Below are positions 53,783 to 64,000 of a DNA stretch of 64,000 nt, piece by piece (the stretch's first letter is position 1; every line of letters begins with the position of its first letter). The position numbers and the translations under genes are program-made. The notes beneath the pieces were generated by a model, which was not told the origin of the DNA, did not search any database, and was given only the letters and a program-made list of their open reading frames with translations. The DNA is from Lithodes maja (taxonomy: Eukaryota > Arthropoda > Malacostraca > Decapoda > Lithodidae), in assembly GCA_037953745.1 (NCBI GenBank), contig JBAKBP010004266.1, positions 62,001-126,000 of the forward strand. The letters run 5' to 3'.

Positions 53783-54606
53783 AGGTTAGTTTTCGGTTAG
53801 GCTAGGTTAGGCTAATTTTGAAAATACTAAAATGCGACGGTCCTCGGTATTAAACAACACTGTATATCAAAGAAAAAATAAAAAACAACAAAAAATTACC
53901 TGAAAAACTCGTAAATGGTTGGTGATAAACTTTTACCGAAAAAAAAGAGACTCAGTTCTGAGGATAGCCTAGCTGCCTAGGCTATGCTATGGTATGACCG
54001 GTTAACAGCCAGCTCGGCCCACGTGAATGTCAACTCGGCCCACGTGATTGTCAACTCGGCCCACCATATAAAACCTTTTATCTATCAATCTATCTATCAA
54101 AAGTGTTCGAGATCTTGTTCTTGTTGATGTCCAAGGGCGAAGGTGAAGATATTGAGGGATAAGCCTTTACAACGGCACCTCGTAGCTACTTACTACTATT
54201 TCCTCGAACGCGAAGTGTTTGAGACGCTTTAAAATGGGGTCGAGACGTTTCGCAGCAAGTGACGTTTCGCCTCAGGTTCGGTCAGAATCGGTTATGCCTG
54301 TTCTCAGCAAATGAATGAGACGGTTCGCAGCAGATTCATTTAACTGCAAAAGTTAATAAACTATAAACTCCAGCTTTTGTCTCTTGTCTTACAGCAGTGT
54401 TCCTACCAATACTGCTGACTTTTAAAATATGGACCAGTACCGGTAAGCAGGCTTTTTAGTTCACCATCCAAAATACGATTATGCATTCAGTTCTTCCACA
54501 CCTTTTATTCTGAATAATTTTGTGTTTTAACTTTCTTAGTAAATATATTTATCTTTTGTATTCCAATACAAAAGATACTAAGCGATATTTAGTGTATAGT
54601 GTAATT
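53783..54606. other. Non-coding stretch with short repeats
   Basis: GGTTAGGCTAGGTTAGGCTA near 53800; three tandem copies of GTCAACTCGGCCCACGTGAT at about 54008-54065; a GATA-type run at 54080. 54225-54300 (GAGACGTTTCGCAGCAAGTGACG) matches the inverse of 62060-62115, next to the other CR1 copy. No gene seen. Confidence 0.5.
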
Positions 54607-54826
54607 ATGCAGGTACAGTATTATCGTACCGGTACTATCTAGGATACATTATGCAGGTACAGTATTATCGTACCGGTACTATCTAGGATACATTATGCAG
54701 GTACAGTATTATCGTACCGGTACTATCTAGGATACATTATGCAGGTACAGTATTATCGTACCGGTACTATCTAGGATACATTATGCAGGTACAGTATTAT
54801 CGTACCGGTACTATCTAGGATACATT
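54607..54826. repeat. Tandem array, 44-bp unit, five copies
   Basis: The unit ATGCAGGTACAGTATTATCG followed by TACCGGTACTATCTAGGATACATT repeats five times without change; it contains the palindrome GTACCGGTAC. Confidence 0.95.
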
Positions 54827-55347
54827 CTAGCGCATTCCTAATGTCAGTCTAGAGTATATTTGTCTCTACCATAATTTTACACAAGATTTCCTAATTGGTG
54901 CAGTGCACTGGGTTTAGTGGTAGCCTAATTATATATCATATAATTAAATTTTTGGCTAGCTGACATTAACCCGTCCAGTATATTATGTTCTGGCAACTAT
55001 TAGACCATTTGATTCAGTTTATTAAGAAAGACTTAGGCTAGCAATGGGGGACAGGAAAACGTCATCAAAATAACACTCATTTCTATATGTATTAATGTTA
55101 GTAACAGACATATTACTCTCAAATTCAACGACGTTTTTCCTGTCTCCCATTATAAAATAATCTATGACTAGGTCTCTCGTGGTGCTGGCAAGTTTTAGTT
55201 TCTGTGTGAGTTATCCCAGGTTCGAGTCCCGGGACTTCCTCGTGAGCTTTGTAGGCCTATTTAATTCTGGACTTTGTCTTCTGATTTGAGACTTATCATC
55301 TTTGTGTGTTATGATTTATATGTTCATTTGAAACATTATTATTATTT
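54827..55347. other. Segment duplicated at 58845-59290, hairpin element and tRNA-like stretch
   Basis: 54827-55035 (CGCATTCCTAATGTCAGTCT to TTCTGGCAACTATTAGACCA) is repeated at 58845-59280. 55043-55151 is a 109-bp hairpin-ended element: AATGGGGGACAGGAAAACGTC at the left, GACGTTTTTCCTGTCTCCCATT at the right. 55190-55250 has a B-box-like CCAGGTTCGAGTCCCGGGAC; no clear A box. Confidence 0.65.
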
Positions 55348-55352
55348 GTATA

Positions 55353-58300
55353 TAAAATGCCCCAGAATGAGAAGCCCACCACAGAAGCCACGAACGAACA
55401 CCACACAGAAACACCAAAAGAAAGGTCCACAGAACGAAAGGACCAGCTGACCGAGCCAGCCATTTCAGACAGGCCCAAGCCCGCAGGGCTAAGCAGCTCA
55501 TGGCCGCACCTTCTTTAACTTTTCTAAACTGACCATTTTTCCACACCTCACGTACACTAACCCCCTCGTGTCCTACACTCCTAACTACAAAGATGATGAA
55601 CAGGAATATACATTCATATTAAAAACAACCATGCCCTGTCCCGACGTTGAGCCAATGCCAACACATCAGACAGCCATAATATTTATCTATGTTCTTACAT
55701 CCGAGAAGTAGATTTTATATATATCTTAGAAGTTAAAACACCCACGTTTGTTCCTAGACCTCTTATATCATTTTCCATGACTAGTATAGATATATGTAAC
55801 CCGTGCCCACTGCCCAGTCGCCCCTTGCATTTGTTCCTCTAGTAACTAAGTCTATAATATTAACTGCCACCAGCATTGATACGACATAGCGGCACTGTCC
55901 TTGCTACAAAGATGATGAACAGGAATATACATTCATATTAAAAACAACCATGCCCTGTCCCGACGTTGAGCCAATGCCAACACATCAGACAGCCATAATT
56001 ATATCTATGTATGTTCTTGCATCCGAGAAGTAGATGTTATATATTTTAGAAGTTAAAACACCCACGATTGTCCCTAGACCTCTTCTATCATTTTCCATGA
56101 CGAGTATAGATATATGTAACCCGTGCTCAGTCGCCCCTTGCATTGTTCCTCTAGTAACTAAGTATTAATATTAACATTCCCTAACATCTTGTCTTGCCAG
56201 ACTAAGCTTTATGAAGACCCATCGCCCCATAAATCTATGTATGCAATCCTTAGGTTAAGTATTTTTATCCGCCATTGTGTTCACCTTTTTCCATTTACTT
56301 TTCACAATTGTCATACGTCTTCCCCTTGCCTCCTTCGTATCCACAGCCCACACTACGCCAATTTACTTCGTGTCTTACACCTCTTACCCCAACCAGAGAT
56401 TGTATAAGATAACCTGGTTACCAGTATCTGTCATAAGTACCCCGAAACAATAACTAAGTACCCCTACGAACTGCCGCTTTTGTTGGTATTTATATTTATA
56501 TTTAATAGAAAACGCAGTTCCCAGGACCAACTAATAGTATCCATAACCCTCGGACTGATCACATAACTCTATCTTTTCCAGACTCATATACCACCCCATA
56601 GTTGCATTCCCCGGTAGCATATTTTGGCTAACGTATTCTACTGCCTTTTCAAACTTTCCATATCAAGTGTAGCCTAATGCCACCCCCACGCCCAGGGACC
56701 TTAGGGGCAAAATTTCCCTGTAGCCCTTGAACTCTCCCCCCCTCTCAGTAAGAATTCCCGCGCTTCTCGACTCTTGTCCGACCTAGCCTCTCTCTCATAC
56801 CTCTTGAAGATCCTTGAATTGTCCGTTGCTAACGCTCTCCAACCTTTTATATATATACTCCTATCCAGCCTACCTTCACTTAGTAGGCCAGAACAACATT
56901 AGAACTTTACTAGCCCCTTGCATGCCATCTATTCTCTTACAACACATTCACAACCCTGCACCCAATGGTCGTCGGTGCGAGGCTAGCCGCCCCGCCAGTT
57001 ACTAACTTCTATTGCCATACTTCCAGATAAATGTGGCAGAGTTAGCAACCCAGTCTCCACCACATCCAGCAAACTCTACAATTAACAACCAGCCGAGTAA
57101 AACCAGCTAGCTAAGGCACCTTCGGTTTTGGTATTAAAGACACCCACATCTGTCTCATACACAGAGGGTTATTATAAACACTGGTGATATGGCAAGCCCC
57201 TAGCCACAGCCGCCGGACGACGATCACAGAGAGAGTGCGCCCAGCTCCCCCTTTTGGCCCACCCGAGGAGGGAGACCCCCACCCCCGCGGAGGTATACCT
57301 GGCCCCTGTTTTGACTTTCGAGTCATTGCCAGGTAGCACAGGAATTCTTCCTATCAATGAACTAACCATGAATGACTAACACCTTTACTAACCTCTATTA
57401 ACTCACAATAAACCATTTACCTTTCTTGCATGCTCTGATCACTAAATTAGCACCTCAGCTAAACCATAGAATGAAGATTGAACAATCTAGAGAGACGTTC
57501 CTATCACAGCTGTCCCCATCCTCCTCGCAAAGTAGATCCAGTCTCTCTCCCCTAAAATACGTCCAGTATAGCAAAAATAGTACCTCTTACTAAGGCTCAG
57601 TTATATGAAATATAAAGGCTTTCCTATAGCCCTGTGCCACAACAGTAAATACCATCTTACCTAGTCTCCATTTCTATTGAGAGCTCAATTAAGTTCATAA
57701 GACTCGAGATCCCTACTGTCTACAGGGTCCAGAACCGAGCCTATAAATCTAACTCCCGCCCCCAGTCAAATCAGTTGAAAGCTAGACACCAACCAGGGGT
57801 CACTACCCTGCAGTTAACCTCTAGCTCTGCCCTTGTGTTGTTCCGGAGTGAGATCCCAGAACCGGCAGACTCCGTGGCAGATTTGGATGGAAGGACCTGC
57901 CCACGTATTTAAGAACTTCACACATATGGACACCCTGGACGGCCGCGGAACCAGTCGTTAGCCCCCAACATCATGGACGCAAGATAACCAGGACCAGACC
58001 CATCAGATACTACCCAAGATTCTCTTTAGCAGTACTACATCTTACTGTGCTGTTTAGAGATTTCACTAATTAAATATTTCTACGAAGTGGCTAAGACCTT
58101 GCCCAGTGTAATACAGACTTAACCATTCCATTTGGGACGTACTAAGCGATCAGTGCTCATTAATTAACAGGCGACCTTGACTCTCGTAATTACCTTATTC
58201 AGATATTAAAACTCTAGTGATATCTAACGTTCGCCCACTGATTTGCGTTCTATGTATTTCTGAAACAAGGATATAAAACTTAGATCAGTACCCCTCTGAG

Positions 58301-58728
58301 GTTACAATAGAATTCCCGTGCTCTAAAATATGCGTGTCTAATCTAGCCTGTGAACTACTACTTGTGCACCAGAGCTACCAGTAATAAATATAACAGTGAA
58401 TAGGAATCTATAAGTAACATTGATGGTCTTCGGTATATAAACCTGTTAAATCAAAGCCAGTGATCAGAAGATTAATACCTGAACGTTGGAAGTGGGAGAC
58501 TAGGCTCCATCCAGATCCACTTATGCTAGTGTTGTTCCATTCTATTATATTGTCTTACACAAGTATTCTGCAGTGGTATATTAATAAACGTGATCGTGTA
58601 ACTTGCTACCATGTGTTTCTTTGTGTTCTCTATTCCTCATATCTTGTATTGTGCATGCAGCCTTCTATACCCAGTCAATTAGAACTCACATTACCCAAGT
58701 TAAACCTGTAGAAAAACAGGGCATAACA
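55353..58728 (+). mobile_element. Element X, copy 3: complete
   Basis: It starts TAAAATGCCCCAG and ends CAGGGCATAACA with GTATA on both sides (55348-55352 and 58729-58733), a perfect 5-bp target-site duplication. 3376 bp, with the same two ~300-bp units and the same GC-rich block (57190-57310) as copies 1b and 2. Differences between copies are scattered single bases and short indels. The insertion split a 38-bp tandem repeat (CATTATTATTTGTATA on both sides). No gene. Confidence 0.92.
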
Positions 58729-58845
58729 GTATACTATCTATGATACATTCTAGCACATTATTATTTGTATACTATCTATGATACATTCTAGCACATTATT
58801 ATTTGTATACTATCTATGATACATTCTAGCACATTATTATTGCGC
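58729..58845. repeat. Tandem array, 38-bp unit, three copies
   Basis: GTATACTATCTATGATACAT followed by TCTAGCACATTATTATTT repeats at 58729, 58767 and 58805. It is related to the 44-bp unit at 54607 (ACTATCTAGGATACATT). Confidence 0.9.
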
Positions 58846-58882
58846 ATTCCTAATGTCAGTCTAGCGTATATTTGTCTCAATT

Positions 58883-59110
58883 GACCACTTGCGAGTTTCG
58901 TTCTATAAGGAAGTTGGAGTTGTAGACATCGATGTTTAGCAGGATTACCAGCTTAAATACGGTTTAGTTCATTTATATATAGGCCTACATAGAATCCAAT
59001 TCAACATACCTTTACCCATCAGAAACCTACCGTACATTATTATTGCATTTCTGTTTACAATCGATGTCTACAGATTCAACTTCCTTTTAGCCTGAAACTC
59101 GCAAGTGGTC
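58883..59110. mobile_element. MITE with GACCACTTGCGAGTTTC termini (228 bp)
   Basis: Left GACCACTTGCGAGTTTCGTT, right CCTGAAACTCGCAAGTGGTC; inner CATCGATG pairs as well (GTAGACATCGATG and CGATGTCTAC). It interrupts the segment that is duplicated from 54827. The words GGACCACTTGCA and GGCAAGTGGTC at 63568-63785 come from relatives. Confidence 0.8.
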
Positions 59111-59509
59111 AAATTCCTAAATTGGTGTAGTGTAGCCTACTGGGTTTAGTGGTAATTATAATTATAGGCTATCATATAATTATATGTTTGGCTAGCTGAT
59201 ATTAACCCGTCCAGTATATTATGTTCTGGCAACTATTAGACTATTTTATTAAGTTTATTAAGAAATACTATTACTTTCTGTGTCTGTGGTCAAAAGATTT
59301 AGACTTTTCCAGATAGGAAGAATCCACTTATTCAAAGTTCAAAACAATCAGCCCCAGTAAAACTCTGGCATAACAATATTAATACAAAAATAATAATAAT
59401 AAACCTGTGTTGGTCAGTGTCAATTTAGCTACTTTCCCACAACACTAGCGATATTAAGCATCTTGATTTGGTAGCTGGTGTGGGACGGTTCGACGCAGTT
59501 CCAATTATC
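59111..59509. other. Remainder of the duplicated segment and plain DNA
   Basis: 59111-59285 continues the duplicate of 54880-55035 (GGCTAGCTGATATTAACCCG). After that, no feature recognised. Confidence 0.6.
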
Positions 59510-62060
59510 ATAAGAACATAAGAACATAAGAAAATGGGAGTCTGCAGAAAGCCGATTGGCCTAAGCAAGGCAGATCCCTGTTCCACACAACCCCAATTAC
59601 AAAGCCCAATTATAGGCTCAACACTCTAATACCCTGAGGATCATCTTACCAAAACGGTTAGAGATTAACGCAGGATTACGGGGGTCTGCAGAGCGCTGAT
59701 TGGCCCAACCCTGCTGATCCCCCTTCACACCCAACCCTTCTCGTCCATATGCTTATCCAATTTTATCTTAAAGCTCCCTATCGTTTTTAATCCCACTATA
59801 GCACTTGGTAGTCCATTCCACCCATCTACAACTCTGTTACCAAACCAATATTTGCCTATATCTTTTCTGAAACAAAATTTATCTAATTTGAAACCATTGG
59901 TACAAGTTCTTTCGCTATCACTGAGCTTTAGTACACTTGTCATGTCCCCTTTGTTAATCCCACTAACCCACTTGAACACCTCTATCATATCCCCTCTAAC
60001 TCTGCGTCTCTCTAACGAATGTAAGCCTAATTTCTTCAACCTTTCTTTATACGGAAGATTTCTAATATTATGGATCATTTTTGTCATTCTACGTTGTACT
60101 CTCTCCAATGAATCTATGTCCATTCTGTAATAAGGACACCAAAATTGAACAGCATAATCCATATGGGGTCTCACTAATGACAAGTAAAGTTTTAAGATAA
60201 CATCAGCAGTTCTGTTACTCACACTCCTTGAGATGAACCCGAGAATCCTGTTTGCCTTGTTTCGAACGCTTATACACTGTTGTCTAGGCTTCAAATCATT
60301 GCTAACAAACACACCTAGATCTTTCTCACAATTCGAGTTTTCTAATTCCACATTAGCTAGTTTATATTTAACATTTGTATGCATCTTCCCTATCTTTAAT
60401 ACCTTGCATTTGTCAATGTTAAACTTCATCTGCCAATTTACTGACCATTCGTGTAAGGTATCTAGATCCCTTTGGAGGCACTCTATATCTCTATCTGAAT
60501 CAATTGTTCTCCCCATTTTGGTATCGTCTGCAAATTTACTTATCCTACTAGTTATACCTAAATCAAGGTCATTTATGTATATAACAAACAACAGAGGACC
60601 TAATACAGATCCCTGGGGGACACCACTTTTGACTGCTCCCCATTCTGACTTCGTACCATTTATGCTGACTCTCTGCTTCCTACCAATTAGCCATGACCTA
60701 ATCCATCCCAACAACGCCCCACCTATTCCATGCGCCTCAACCTTTCTCATCAATCTCTCATGGGGGACTCTGTCGAAAGCTTTACTGAAATCTAAATATA
60801 TTATATCATATGACTTGTCATTTCTACTGCTTCATATACCTCTGAGAAAAAACTAAGCAAATTAGTAAGGCAAGAACGTCCCTGAGTGAATCCATGCTGA
60901 GAAGAATTTATTAAATTAAATGTATCTAAGTGGTTTCTAATTTTACTAGCAATAATTGACTCTAGTAGCTTTCCTATGATTGATGTAAGACTAATGGGAC
61001 GGTAATTGGATGCTATTGATTTGTCACCTTTTTTGAAGATCGGAACTACATTTGCAAGCTTCCAAGCTTCTGGAACTATACCTGTTTCCAATGACTTGTT
61101 AAATAAAAATGTTAATGGGTAACTTTACTCATCCCTACATTCTTTTAATACTCTAGCATATACCTCATCAGGACCAGGCGATTTATGAGGTTTCAGTCTG
61201 TCAATTTCCTTAAGCACATCATTTCTACTTATAGTAACCGTACTTAACCTATTTTCTATACTATCGCTATATACCTTACGGACTTCTGGAAACTGTGCCA
61301 AATTTTCATTCGTGAAAACGGAAAGAAATTGACTATTTAATGTACTGCACATTTCTAAATCATTTTCTGTCATTTCTCCTATCGAAGTTTTAAGGGGACT
61401 AATTACATCTCTAACCTTGGATTTATATAGTTGGTAAAAAGCTTTAGGATTATTTTTTGAGTCATTGGCAACCTTAATTTCATAATTTCTTTTTTCTTTC
61501 CTAATATCCTTTTTTACCTGTCTTGATAGATTCTGATAGTAAGCAAGTAGGTGAATTTCGCCTTTTCTAATTTTTCTATATATTCCTCTCTTTTGTCCTA
61601 GAAGATCTAATAGTCTATTATTCATCCATTTGGGTTGGTTCTGTGTTGATCTAAATTTTCTTTTGGGGATGTATTTATTTTGTGCATTGAATACTGACTT
61701 GATAAAATTATCGTATGTATCTACCAAGGTTGACGTCTCTTCCTGACTTAAGATGACAGGTGCCTGAGAAGGGGTACACTCATTTGGACACCTGGATCGA
61801 CTTAATTTTTTGACCATAGGGTCCGCTAATAGGGCTCTTCTTAACCCACCATAATTGGCTTTTCTAAAGTCAGGTATTAATGTTGTATTCTCTCTGGTAT
61901 TACCTTTCCATTGTATATTAAAATACACAGAATTGTGGTCACTATTTCCTAGGTGGTCCCCTATCTCTACATTATTTACCATATGTTCATTGTTACTGAA
62001 AACTAAATCGAGAATATTATTACCTCTAGTCGGCGTATCTATGAATTGATGCTCGGGCTC
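59510..62060 (-). pseudogene. CR1-like LINE, 5'-truncated, long RT region with two breaks
   Basis: Minus strand. It enters at the end of the endonuclease near 62060 (HQFIDTPTRGNNILDLVFSN, then HLGNSDHNSVYF), and continues through a linker to KSPGPDEVYARVL. TAA at 61127-61125 interrupts the frame, which continues unshifted (GIVPEAWKLANVVPIFKKGD, NYRPISLTSIIGKLLE, SSQHGFTQGRSC). A frameshift near 60803 precedes YLDFSKAFDRVPHERL (motif A); frame 60753-59725 has KSGVPQGSVLGPLLFVIYIN (B), SKFADDTKMGR (C) and LGLHSLERRRVRGDMIEVFK. The 3' UTR ends in TTATGTTC octamers at 59515-59540, the CR1-type tail. Confidence 0.92.
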
Positions 62061-63095
62061 GTTCGCCGCGGTAAGGCGAACCGTCACTTGCTGCGAAACG
62101 TCTTGCTCCCCTTTAAAATCTACAACAATCTGCTTCACCGAAACTAACCAGAAACTAACTCAATCGCTCAGTAATTCATTATATAGAAAGATCATTACTG
62201 GACACGATGAACGGATGAAGCAACTTGGTTGAGCCCGAGAACTTTCAGTCTTCTACTCAGCCTCTACTGTACTTCTCACTTCTCAGCTTGTTCTTCCTCT
62301 GTCCAATTGCTCTTCTTTCCTACTTTACTCCACTCATCTGGTCTGGTCTGACGGGAACATCTTTGTTCTCGTCTCGTAAGTTTAACCCCTTGAGAATCGA
62401 GATGTAGCCTATTTGTGATAATTGATAGTTTTTACTATTTTAATTCCCACATATCTTTCTTAAATTGTTTATAACGTCAAATGCGAGCTAGAAATTATAA
62501 AGCTTCATATGGTTAATGGTTCAATTAATATTCAATCTCTTTCAATTCAGAAAGATCTGTTGGACTTAAATGGGTAAAACCTATCACAATTATCTCACAA
62601 ATTATCACATAGGCTATACATCTCAATTATGAAGGGGTTAAACTTACGAGCCGAAATAAAAAATATGTAGGCCTACATACAGTATACCTGTACAGTAGGC
62701 CTATATGTTCCCGCCAATCCTCAAGCGCGATGAAATGATGGTAGGCCTACTGATGAAAAGGTGTTAGGCCTACTTCCGAAACTTTCATCATCATTGCATT
62801 ATAATTATAGGCTATGGTAGCTCAGTGATGTATGCATTATAACTTAATTTTTAATGGGTAGGCCTAGACGTTCTTTCTAAACTGTGTGGGCCGAGTTGGT
62901 TGGTGGGTACTGGTAGAGTTGTCTGTGGCTGAGACGAGTTGGTGGGCCGACTTGGTTGCGGGTGAGGCGAGTTGGTGGGCCGAGATGGGGATGGGCCGAG
63001 TTGACCCTACCCCGGTATGACCCAGCCACCCAGGACCCCGTAAGAGTCAAATCGGGATTCCGGGAAGGTCCTAGATTTTTACCAAATAGGCCTAG
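62061..63095. other. Non-coding stretch
   Basis: 62061-62115 matches the inverse of 54235-54290. The word TAGGCCTAC recurs many times at 62660-62860. 62885-63000 repeats GAGTTGGTGGGCCGA-like words, related to 54010-54065. No gene seen. Confidence 0.45.
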
Positions 63096-63098
63096 GCT

Positions 63099-63190
63099 AC
63101 ACAACACAAGGGCAGCCCTCTGCGGGTACACAACACAAGGGCAGCCCTCTGCGGGTACACAACACAAGGGCAGCCCTCTGCGGGTACTCA
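63099..63190. repeat. Tandem array, 29-bp unit, three copies
   Basis: ACACAACACAAGGGCAGCCC followed by TCTGCGGGT, repeated three times with a partial fourth. Confidence 0.95.
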
Positions 63191-64000
63191 ACAAAACACA
63201 ACAAAAATACGATACCCAATAAACCTATAATAAGGAACCTAGGCTAGGCCTATAAATTAAAAATCCCAAGTTCCAATTTTTTTCCCGAGAAGCCGTCCAC
63301 TTCATTTCCCGATATTTAAACCCCAATAAGTTGAAAGTCCATTATTAAAAGTTCCATAGACCCCTCAGCCACAAAACCATCTATTAAATAATAAAAATAT
63401 ATACATCTTATTATATATTATGACTTACAAGGCACCGGAAAGTTAGAAGAGAGCTGGATTTTCCTGGGTCGATATTTTGGGCTTTGTTTACATCGAGTGG
63501 TTCACGCGTCGACGGACAGATGGCGCCAACATCACTAACTTAGCACTTTTTCGCTAGATTTGTAATGGACCACTTGCATGCTGATATACCGGCTAAAATA
63601 CTGTTGTTGTTGTTATATAAATACATAAAACCAACGTAAAGAATCTATCTGTATCCATAATAAGCTCGTATTAGCTCGTTGGCGGATAGATGGCTGGCGC
63701 CACGATTACTACCTAAGCTCTTTTTCGCTAGATTTGTAATGGACCACTTGCAGAACTTCCTTATACCCTGAAACTGGCAAGTGGTCTATTCTGCATATTA
63801 GCCTACCATTTGGCTTCATCTATTACCCTATTGCACATCATTCTATAGCAAAACATTTATAGTTGGAAGTTCTCAGATAGCGCCAGTCCTGCTAACTTGG
63901 CTCTTTTTCGCTAGAACTATATTTAATTTATATATATGCCCCTTTAACTTCATATACATGTATGTTATTTGGACCCCATTCAGTATCTTTCTTTTATAGT
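63191..64000. repeat. Non-coding stretch with a ~175-bp repeat
   Basis: The block ACTTAGCACTTTTTCGCTAG plus ATTTGTAATGGACCACTTGCA occurs at about 63537, 63711 and (partly) 63893. It carries termini of the GACCACTTGC MITE family. The rest is AT-rich, with no gene visible to the window end. Confidence 0.6.

Noticed and set aside
62877..63222. Frames of 88-105 codons on both strands
   Set aside because: They depend on a 29-bp tandem repeat and GC-rich simple words; no domain.

Overview
The window is eukaryotic, most likely arthropod and plausibly a decapod crustacean. The signs are short TTAGG-type (insect/crustacean telomere-like) runs inside two transposon copies, many microsatellites, tRNA-derived SINEs, and several clades of non-LTR retrotransposon. 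There is no bacterial gene density, operon or ribosome-binding-site pattern. Reading frames of 60-140 codons are mostly chance openings in repeats and are not listed as genes.

One convincing host gene is present, on the minus strand: a C2H2 zinc-finger protein with a long terminal exon (37891-39275, ten fingers) and a matching upstream exon (42727-42903). The splice sites and reading phase agree across a 3.45-kb intron that is filled with retrotransposon debris. Two weaker protein traces are a THAP zinc-finger domain broken by a one-base deletion (11827-12150) and a possible acidic exon fragment (12896-13070).

Everything else is mobile or tandem DNA. From 1 to 11.6 kb there is a Pro/Thr-rich repetitive frame, then two copies of an unassigned 3.37-kb element ('X') nested in each other, a LINE piece, and an inverted X copy. 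A further X copy lies at 55353-58728. X has short inverted termini and perfect 5-bp target duplications at three complete copies, and it encodes nothing recognisable. From 13.3 to 31.7 kb lies a dense nest of TTAA-flanked elements. It includes a 4.3-kb piggyBac element whose transposase has all three catalytic aspartates but one in-frame TGA. Several TTAA elements abut each other and share one TTAA at each junction. Next come an AT-rich block, an 18-bp motif with a perfect mirror-symmetric core in both orientations, a 105-bp tandem array and a 2-kb array of a 25-bp unit repeated about 80 times almost without variation.

From 35 to 62 kb the window holds LINE relics: an almost full-length RTE-like element (49172-52348), a related 5'-truncated copy (35245-36842), fragments of a LINE carrying a PHD-like Cys/His cluster (30120-31212, 39535-41165, 43275-44975), and two CR1-like copies (52475-53749 and 59510-62060). 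Between them are pogo/Tigger-like TA-flanked MITEs, SINEs and a GGATGTAG-ended MITE family.

The sequence supports a layered history. Paralogous empty sites inside the window show which element landed in which. No cellular pathway can be reconstructed; the piggyBac transposase is the only plausible former source of activity for the CC-ended TTAA elements.
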